From Pleurodeles waltl (lineage: Eukaryota > Chordata > Amphibia > Caudata > Salamandridae): a stretch of DNA of 64,000 nucleotides. The first letter of the stretch is position 1, and each line of letters starts with the position of its first letter. Under the pieces are notes generated by a model. That model was not told the DNA's origin. It saw nothing but the letters and a program-made list of their open reading frames with translations, and made no database searches. The stretch lies in assembly GCF_031143425.1 (NCBI RefSeq), contig NC_090445.1, positions 1,577,564,049-1,577,628,048 of the forward strand, given 5' to 3'. Both the position numbers and the translations under genes were made by a program. Of this stretch, positions 57,164 to 64,000 are shown piece by piece.

Positions 57164-57945
57164 GGGGGTCATTATGACCCCAGCGGTCGGTGTTGTAGTG
57201 GTGGTTGTACCTCCAACAGGCTGGCGGTACATACCACCATATTATGACATTAGCAGTTTGGCAATTCCTTCCCTGGCACTGATAGGGGTCTCGCCCTCCC
57301 CCCTCCCCAGAGTCCTTCCCCACCCTCCTCCTCCCAACACCCACCGACATATACACCTACACGCACAGACATACACACGCATACATACACACATACCCAC
57401 ATTCACCCACTCCGGCATACATCCATGCACACACACATCCACACACACTGACATATATACAAGCATACACACAACACAACATACACGCACACTCACATCC
57501 ATTCATGCACCCACGCATTCCACACACCCACACCCGCATGCACGCACACAGAAACATACACACACACACACACGCAACACCCCCACAACACCCCACCCCC
57601 ATCCCCTGTCGGAGCACCCGACTTAACTGCCTGCAGGGGGTCCTCTGACAGGACACGGGATGGGGCGCTGCTGCCAGCAGCAGCGTACGCCAGCAGAACA
57701 CTGCCGGCCATATCATGGATCAAGATACGGTCTGAGGCGGTCTACTGGTGCGGTGCTGCTGCTGACAGCTGCGCCACCTTACCGCCGTCCGCCGCTATGA
57801 ACGTAGCCGGAATTCCGCCAGCCTTCTGGTGGAATTCCAGCTGCGGTCATAATATGGCGGTTGGCTGGTAGCCACGACGACGGTCCTTTGGCGGATGTCG
57901 CCGTGACGGTAGGCGGCATTTAATGCCTATGTCTTAATGAGGGCC
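57164..57945. mobile_element. Composite MITE-like repeat with CA-rich insert
   Basis: The left end GGGGTCATTATGACC and the right end GTCTTAATGAGGGCC are roughly inverted. Inside are GGCGGT-rich blocks near both ends: CTGGCGGTACATACC on the left, ATGGCGGTTGGCTGGTAGCC and GACGGTAGGCGGC on the right. A long ACAC-rich tract (57,355-57,600) lies between them. There is no coding capacity; frames in the CA tract are artefacts. Confidence 0.5.
57355..57600 (+). repeat. CA-rich low-complexity tract
   Basis: Nearly G-free and T-poor ACACAC/CATACA sequence over about 245 bp, interrupted and not a pure microsatellite. Confidence 0.85.
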
Positions 57946-57949
57946 AAAT

Positions 57950-59130
57950 ACTTTTTCGTGAGTGGAAGCTTTCTTATGGGCCGGCATTCGTGAGAGATGG
58001 CCAGATGGTCCGCACAGAGTACTGCATCCATTTAGAAAGCAAACTTTCCAGTGTTTAATTCTTAAAATAAACAACATTGATGACAGAGAAGTCAACAAAA
58101 TATAGAGTTTAGAAAGCTGGACTAGGCATGTTATGACATTTTAGGAAGAAAAACATATGAACCCATGATATAACGATGCAATACATAAATACAAAATTGG
58201 CAGCAAAAGGTTTAATTGAAAGGATCCACCAGAAGTATTTGCTGGATTTTAGTATGCTGTAAACTGATGCAAGTAGCTTGCATGACCATTAGCAACATGC
58301 ATAAATCTAAAACTAGGTACCGGTTTGTATTCAGAACTTTAGTTGGTAGGATAAACCTTGAATCCAACTTTAAAATGCATTGCATAGAGCACATTTAAAT
58401 TATAACCTCCATGTTGTCATTCTCAAAAAATAAGTAGGACAAAACAAAATACACTGTAGCTGGGGATTTCAGCCAGGAAATAAAACTTAACAAGTTAAAT
58501 CCACTTATCCTTCAAGAAAAACTGGTAAAGGGTCGACCTATCAATGTCCAAATTTTGAATTAAACATTGTGGAGGAAAAATAATGATGATCGAGGGAAGG
58601 AAGGAGTCATGGAGGTGATGGTTTCAAAATTATGATTAACGTGCCTGTTACGATATGTAGAAATTCAGGCTGAAGGTAACAGAAATTTACAAACATTTCC
58701 GAACGGATACCTACCGCCAGTCAATATCACGCCACACTATAGAGATCATCATGCAGTGCTTCTTGTGATGATTTGTAGGCCATTTACAAAATTGTGCTGC
58801 ATGACTGGCCTTGATGGTGAGCCTTTTTAGAGGTCCTTGATTACCTGACTCTGAGATTTAATTAAGAGGTGAAGCTGATGCCTTACTTCATAAGGCTACA
58901 AGAGGACTCCATGTTATATGGGAATTCACGTTACAGTCCTCGGCATTCTCTTAACCTGTTGCTTTCAGGTAGTTGCATCCCAGGTCCATATTATTAAAGC
59001 CAATTGGACTAATACACATGAAACTGAAGATTTGAAGAGGGAAAGCCTTGAAGGGAACATGGTGTGTCTGATCTTATTGCCATCTAGAAACCACATGGCA
59101 CAGTGAATTTTGATTCTTTTACTGCAGTAA
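57950..59130. other. Unannotated stretch
   Basis: No gene or transposon domain was recognised. Confidence 0.4.
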
Positions 59131-59337
59131 TATTTCTGTTCAAGACAAACTTATTCTGCTGCATACTTCTAACCACAGATTCCTCTCCTTTCGAATATCT
59201 CCAGGCACTAGAGTGGATCTGGAATATTTTCAGCATAGCCCCTCTGCTCCATCCCAGAAGTGACAGCTGGACACATATATAGGTGTTACCCAAGCAGATT
59301 GTAGGGACTGCTGCAATCAAATGTCTGTAACAAATCC

Positions 59338-60663
59338 CCACACTTGGTGTCTGGTGTATTACGACTCCAAGTCATGCGATGAGTGTGCCCTGATGCACCT
59401 GAATGTGGCTCAGGAATGTAAAGCCAAGCTGTATGTCACCAAGCAGTGCAGGAGGTCACATTAGGGCCACTTCTGCTCAAAGTCATGGAAACGGACCTGT
59501 TCCTGCTCTCATGGCTGATCCCACAGTAGGTCATCGTTGTGATCCAGGTCTTTGAGTAAGTCAAAATCTAAAAGGAAACACAAGAAGTTTAAGTGGGCCT
59601 TGTCCCAGTCTTGCTACTCTCCATCTGAGAATACGGGGAAACGTCAAGCTGACCTGTGGTCTTCCTCCTGGCCGCTTAGCTAGTAGCTGATTCAGTGGCT
59701 AATTCCGATGTATTCTAAATTCCTTTGTCCTTCTGTGATGTCACAATGATTTTAGGTGTTTAAGGAGGTCATCCTCTGCATCATCAGCACCTATCTGGCT
59801 CCAGATGGCGTGTCTTCAGACCCATGGGTCGTTGGAGCCTCCAGTCTGGTGGCAGCCAGTGAGTCCGTTGTTGGCGACATCTGTGCTTCTTGAACCTGCT
59901 TCGGGTTCAGCTCCAACTTCTGAACCAACTGCACACCCAGCACAGCAATCCATGACGGTTCTTGCCGTGTCTGTACCAATGCTGCCAGTGGAGGATAATA
60001 ATCCCACTGTCCTGTCCAACTCTTAACCGAGTCTGTCTCAGTCAAAGCCACTTTCTGACACATTGCCAATGCACCCGGGTCCCATACACTCTGACTTTGA
60101 TAAGACAGTCTCTTTCCGTAGGAGTCTAACCCCAGTGCTTCAGTCTATTCCAATCGGACAGTACCCAGACCTGGCCAGCTTTTGGTGAAAATGGCTATAC
60201 TGGGGATGAATTCTCCCTGCATTATAATGATGCTAATTGTTTTCTGGACCTACAAGAGCCCACTGAGCTGGACACTTTCCCTGACACAGGCCTGGTTTCT
60301 CTCCCTGACCCTTCCACAAAAGAGTTTTCTTCATTTTCCATGCTCATTAGAAGGGCAGCTGAATTGTGTTTTCAGTTGCTGTTCGTTGAGGTCAAAAGCA
60401 ACGTGAAGTGTTACAACCCGACAGTGCACCTCTGAACCCTTACTGGCACTCAACGAAACTCTGACTTACACCCTCATGGACACTTGGGCTAAACCCTGTC
60501 CCTGCCCACCTGTGAACAGACAAGTGGCATGCCAATACAGACCTGGTCCCGGTGTCCCTGCCCTCCTGACACAGCATCCTTCCCCCGACAGTCTGGCAGT
60601 TGAGGCCTCCATCAGCAGGATGATTTATCCTACGTTCTTCATCCCACCTCACCCTTCAAAATA
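59338..60663 (+). pseudogene. DIRS gag-like remnant
   Basis: An early part reads YYDSKSCDECALMHLN and AKLYVTKQCRRS, followed by Ser/Arg/Lys-rich sequence with several stops. Later parts in other frames read ELDTFPDTGLVSLPDPST and FSMLIRRAAEL. The last is DTWAKPCPCPPVNRQVA ... LLTQHPSPDSLAV at 60,476-60,610. These follow the gag order of urodele-type DIRS elements as I know them. Frameshifts and stops prevent translation. Confidence 0.6.
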
Positions 60664-60689
60664 GGAGAAGGTAGTCCATCATTTGGACC

Positions 60690-60982
60690 CTTAAAGAGAG
60701 CTTAGCTTCTACACTGATGTACAAAAGATCATTGGGTAAACAATCAGCTTTTTGTAGGGTTTTGTGGGGCAAAGAGAGGCAAGGCAGTGCATAAGAGGCC
60801 CTAATATAGGTGGATAGTCCTCTGCATCAAGATCTGCATCTTTGCCAAGAAGCAGCCTGTGAAGGATTGAGGGCTCACTCCACTAGGGCTAAAGCAACTA
60901 TCACCACACTACCAATTGAGCTGCCTGTTTTTAATATTTGTCCGGCTGCTACCTTGCCATCTCTGCACATCCAGGTCTGATG
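60690..60982 (+). pseudogene. DIRS tyrosine-recombinase C-terminal remnant
   Basis: The frame around 60,855-60,980 reads GLRAHSTRAKATITT, with the H-x-x-R catalytic pair at 60,876-60,887, then ICPAATLPSLHI before a stop. The Tyr box is lost. An upstream stop lies near 60,790. Confidence 0.68.
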
Positions 60983-61170
60983 AGAAGGGCATTTTGTCCA
61001 TTCAGTCCTAATGGACTTTTTTGGTGCAAGTCACTTCACAGACTCCCCACGAGAGGGACGTACTACTTTGGTAGCTATTCTAAATGATAGGAAAGTGCAG
61101 TTACAAGTATCCATCCGAAGAACAAGTTAATTACCTTCAGTAACGATATTTATGGTGGATACTCTATATA

Positions 61171-61230
61171 ACCACACATTAATCACTGCCCTCCCCTGTA
61201 ACCACACATTAATCACTGCCCTCCCCTGTT
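61171..61230 (+). repeat. 30-bp tandem duplication
   Basis: ACCACACATTAATCACTGCC plus CTCCCCTGT(A/T) is repeated twice, one mismatch at the last base. Confidence 0.9.
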
Positions 61231-61733
61231 CTGTGCAATGGACTCTTTTCATCCTAAGAGGTCCCAAATGACCTGCATACTGGCACAAACAAATGTCTTT
61301 TAGGCTGTATGCCTGAGGGTGCGGACAGTATCCAGAATGAAACTAACACCGATGCATTTGGGTGGTGATTGACTGCACATCCTGCTATCACTTTCTGGGC
61401 AGAGCAGAGTCAACACGGAGCCATACAGTGTCACCCAGTGGCGTGCAAGGGCTGTGCTGAAAATCTTCTGGATCCAGTTTTGGCACCTGGAGATACTCTA
61501 AATGTGAATAATCTGCCATTCAATAGAGTATCCACAAGGCACCTCATTACAGAAGATAAGTAACTTGTTCTCTACTGCAGTGCCCCTGGTATTTTGCTCT
61601 GACAGCTTTTAATGAACATCCTAATGTTTCTGACACAAGTTTTCATTCACTTCATTTCTTTCCTGACCCCCTGGGTTCAGTGCTTCTCTCTTCTCAACCC
61701 TCCTGGATAGCTGTCAAATGACGCTCCATTTCA

Positions 61734-61917
61734 CAGTGGCGAAACAAAACTTGCAGGTCCCCCTGCAAAAAACTTGGAGGGAGCCCTCCCACATTCCAAA
61801 CTCAGCCTGGAGCTCTTAGGCCAGAGGCTCTAGCTCGCCACAGTGCGTGAGGGGGCCCCCATGGAGCTCCAGCCTCCCTCCACTACATGCATTGCGAGGA
61901 CTATTGTTACACCACTG
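61734..61917. mobile_element. hAT-type MITE with perfect 8-bp duplication
   Basis: The left end CAGTGGCGAAACAA and the right end TTGTTACACCACTG form an inverted repeat with two mismatches over 14 bp. The element is 184 bp. CCATTTCA flanks both sides (61,726-61,733 and 61,918-61,925) without mismatch. There is no coding capacity. Confidence 0.88.
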
Positions 61918-62035
61918 CCATTTCACTTACATCCATTTGCCATTTCTTGGGTTTCCATGCTTAAAAGGATGTAGTCCTGAGTTTATTTATCTTAACATCA
62001 CAAACAAGCATTGGCAAAGCCAATAGTTTCCGCAT

Positions 62036-62145
62036 TTGTCTTTTTTTCTTTGTAACTGTCTTACAAATATTAGAGAAACGTTATAAAAACATTATTATAA
62101 CATGTTTCTAATATTTGTAAGCCAGTTACATAGGTAAAAAGACAA
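62036..62145. repeat. Long hairpin, arms about 50 bp
   Basis: The left arm starts TTGTCTTTTT and includes TGTAACTG, CTTACAAATATTAGA and GTTATAA. The right arm is its inverse with about six differences. The loop near 62,087-62,094 is only about 8 nt. It lies just after the TTGGC-AAA-GCCAA end at 62,011 and just before a GA-rich tract, so the three may be one element. Confidence 0.75.
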
Positions 62146-62149
62146 AGGT

Positions 62150-62640
62150 GATACTCTAAAAAAGAAGACAGAAGACAGAACACGACAGAAGACACGACAG
62201 AGGACAGCCACGGTTGAAGACAGAACACGGCAGAAGACCAAAGTCAGAAGAAGACAGAAGGTGTGAGAAGGCAGAAGGCGTGAGAAGACAGAAGAAGAGA
62301 GAAAATGGAAGAAGAGAGAAGACGGCAGAAGACAGAAGGCGTGAGAAGACAAAAGACGTGAGAGGAGTGCAGACGTGAGGAGACATATGGCTTGCGGTAA
62401 AGAAGACAGAAGACGGTATGCAGAAAGAAAAAAGAAGACAGACAGCAAAGAAGAAAAAAGACAGAAGAAGGCATTGAAGAAAGAAGATATCAGCGAAATA
62501 AGAAGATGGCATGCTGGAAGAAAAAAGAAGACTGCAACAAAGAAAGAAGACAGAAGATGGCAGCGAAGAAAGAAGATGTCAGAGAAGAATGAAGACGGCA
62601 TGCAAGAAGAAAAAAGAAGTACCTTCAGTGTTGCAGCCCA
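62150..62640 (+). repeat. GA-rich purine tract of AGAAGACAGAAG-like units
   Basis: Degenerate GAAGACAGA repeats run for about 490 bp with very few pyrimidines. Open frames seen on the minus strand (Ser/Phe/Leu-rich) are caused by this composition and are not genes. Confidence 0.85.
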
Positions 62641-62659
62641 TGGGAAGGACACTGGCCAG

Positions 62660-63195
62660 TGTTCAACAGGAAATGACCAGAAGGAGTACTAGGTCCACAG
62701 GCAACTCGAACTGCAAGATTGGCGAAGAAGACTACAGGAAGTGACATGAAGACGATGTGCTGGCCAATCCGAAGCAGATAAATCAAAGCGACTTTGGAGG
62801 AAGCCAATGGTAAGTTCAGGTAGGTAAGGGGCTGGTTCCAAGCCCTTTTTACGTTTTTTTTCACTAACCAAAGATTTCACAAGTGCATGTGAAAGCAAAA
62901 CTCAGAAAGGACTGTCTTAGGCACAAAGGCATATGGACAATCCCTCCTTTTACTTATTTTTCTATCCACGCACTTTTAACTTTATTGTGTACATATCATC
63001 TTCATCCTCATCGGTATTTAATTAGAATTAATAATCATAAAAGTATATTAGTTATAACATAAATAGTAAATATCAAACAAATGCGCATTATAGAAAATAT
63101 CTATTTACAATCATTAAAAATAATATTAACAAAATCTTAAAATGCAAATCTGCAACGCCACTTTTGATTCAAATATCACGCATAACATATAGCAA
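62660..63195. other. Unannotated AT-rich stretch
   Basis: No gene or transposon domain was recognised. Confidence 0.4.
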
Positions 63196-63201
63196 ACACA
63201 G

Positions 63202-63278
<77 letters not shown>
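63202..63278 (+). repeat. (TATC)19 microsatellite
   Basis: Uninterrupted TATC tetranucleotide repeat of 77 bp. Confidence 0.97.
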
Positions 63279-63279
<1 letters not shown>

Positions 63280-63806
63280 GGCGAGAGAGGACACTGCCAC
63301 ATGTATGCAGCTTTGGAGTACTGCAAATACAACATACTGCATGTAAACAATGAGACAGCTTGAGATCTAGGCTTGTTCTTTGAGCACTGCCTTGACTTGT
63401 CTTAGCAGATCAAGTGCCATTTCCTCATAAGGGGAGTTGCTACATGCTGTGGAAATTCATAATTTTATTGTCTCTTACCAACCGTGGCGCACTTCCAAAG
63501 AGCTGGAAAAAAAATAATGAATTGATAGGGTTAAGCCAACGCTTCATGTAACCACTCGCAATTGCTCTTGGCACAATCTTATGCAACTGATTTTACATTC
63601 CTGCACTTAGAGGTGCAGCCATGGAATGACACAATATACTAAAGTGATGTTAAGAGGTGCCTTCGGGATAGAAGTGAGGATAAGCACTGGCTTCCTCTAC
63701 TGTTGCGTCACGTGCCCTGCAAAAGGGTGGTGCCATTTCATGGAGTTCTCTTGGCACAGTTCCACACTCAGTGGTGGAAAAAGAAAAGAATCTAAGATGG
63801 TGGACA

Positions 63807-63960
63807 GGACTCTATCTAACTGCAGATTATTCACATTTAGCGGGCATTATTAGACCACAATCAACATCGTATTCAAGCCCCGCTTAGATTTATGCTCTCC
63901 AGGAGTAGAAAGATATCTCGCAATGCAGCCCTGCAGGACCCAAACACTGGATGGCATTTT
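63807..63960 (+). mobile_element. Possible DIRS left terminal repeat running off the window
   Basis: GGACTCTATCTAACTGCAGATTATTCACATTTAG resembles the inverse of 61,500-61,540 (GGATACTCTATTGAATGGC, AGATTATTCACATTTAG). After about 40 bp of other sequence, GCTCTCCAGG and ATGCAGCCCTGCAG loosely follow the same terminal repeat. The match is short and interrupted. Confidence 0.35.
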
Positions 63961-64000
63961 TTTGCACAGCGTGTAAATCTAAAATGCCTTTATGCTCCAA

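Larger units (their letters stand above)
59135..61570 (+). mobile_element. Internally deleted DIRS-type element with both terminal repeats
   Basis: Left terminal repeat (about 59,150-59,255) and right terminal repeat (about 61,450-61,555, inverted) share AGATT, TATCTCCAGG, TGGATC and ATTTTCAGCA-AGCCC in the same order. Inside are a gag remnant, then directly a recombinase C-terminal remnant, then an internal-complementary-type segment (61,120-61,170) whose GAACAAGTTA...GTGGATACTCTAT matches 61,518-61,573 in inverse. ORF2 and the recombinase N-terminal half are deleted at about 60,660-60,690. This is a different DIRS family from 28,556-34,275. Confidence 0.72.

Noticed and set aside
57144..57626. 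His/Thr/Pro-rich and Cys/Val-rich frames
   Set aside because: They are created by the CA-rich tract.
62095..62652. 185-codon minus-strand Ser/Phe/Leu-rich frame resembling a membrane protein
   Set aside because: It is the complement of the GA-rich repeat; the hydrophobic look comes from CTT/TTC repeats.

Overview
The window looks like non-coding DNA from a very large vertebrate genome, most likely a salamander (probably a newt-like urodele). This is inference. The reasons are four or five DIRS/Ngaro-type tyrosine-recombinase retrotransposons in 64 kb, an L2-type LINE, a Penelope-like element, several hAT-type MITEs, long dispersed repeats, and at most two candidate exons. There is no sign of prokaryotic gene organisation. 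The many short open frames outside the features listed here are chance or low-complexity frames.

Layout. 1-12.7 kb: mostly unrecognised AT-rich sequence with a hairpin repeat, a MITE-like element and one convincing candidate exon (7,103-7,465) that has splice signals and lies directly behind a dispersed repeat (here called R1). 12.7-17.26 kb: an L2-type LINE with one uninterrupted 1,000-codon endonuclease/reverse-transcriptase frame, preceded by four full and one partial ~300-bp GC-rich monomers carrying CCAAT and GC boxes. 17.3-25.7 kb: tandem and dispersed repeats, a decayed DIRS ORF2/ORF3 remnant and a hAT-type MITE. 28.55-34.28 kb: a near-complete DIRS element with gag, RT-RNase H-methyltransferase and tyrosine recombinase, a perfect 66-bp inverted terminal repeat segment and a perfect 39-bp internal complementary segment. 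A Penelope-like remnant abuts it (34.28-35.87 kb).

38.1-39.5 kb: a minus-strand Ngaro-like remnant in which a tyrosine recombinase is followed, across a candidate 75-nt intron, by an SGNH-hydrolase-like domain. 40.8-51.5 kb: R1 repeats, a palindromic MITE, a minisatellite, a hAT-like element with a nested SINE-like repeat, and a second copy of that SINE-like repeat. 52.75-53.48 kb: a solo LTR with a perfect 5-bp target duplication. 54.99 kb: a second, weaker candidate exon. 57.2-63.9 kb: a composite MITE-like repeat, an internally deleted DIRS that keeps both terminal repeats, a hAT MITE with a perfect 8-bp duplication, a hairpin plus GA-rich tract, a (TATC)n microsatellite and a possible further DIRS terminus at the right edge.

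The genes present are mobile-element genes rather than a host pathway. In the DIRS element, gag, RT/RNase H/methyltransferase and recombinase would act together in reverse transcription, circle formation and recombinase-mediated insertion. The LINE would use target-primed reverse transcription. No tRNA, rRNA or CRISPR was found. All family assignments come from reading motifs by eye; no database search was run.
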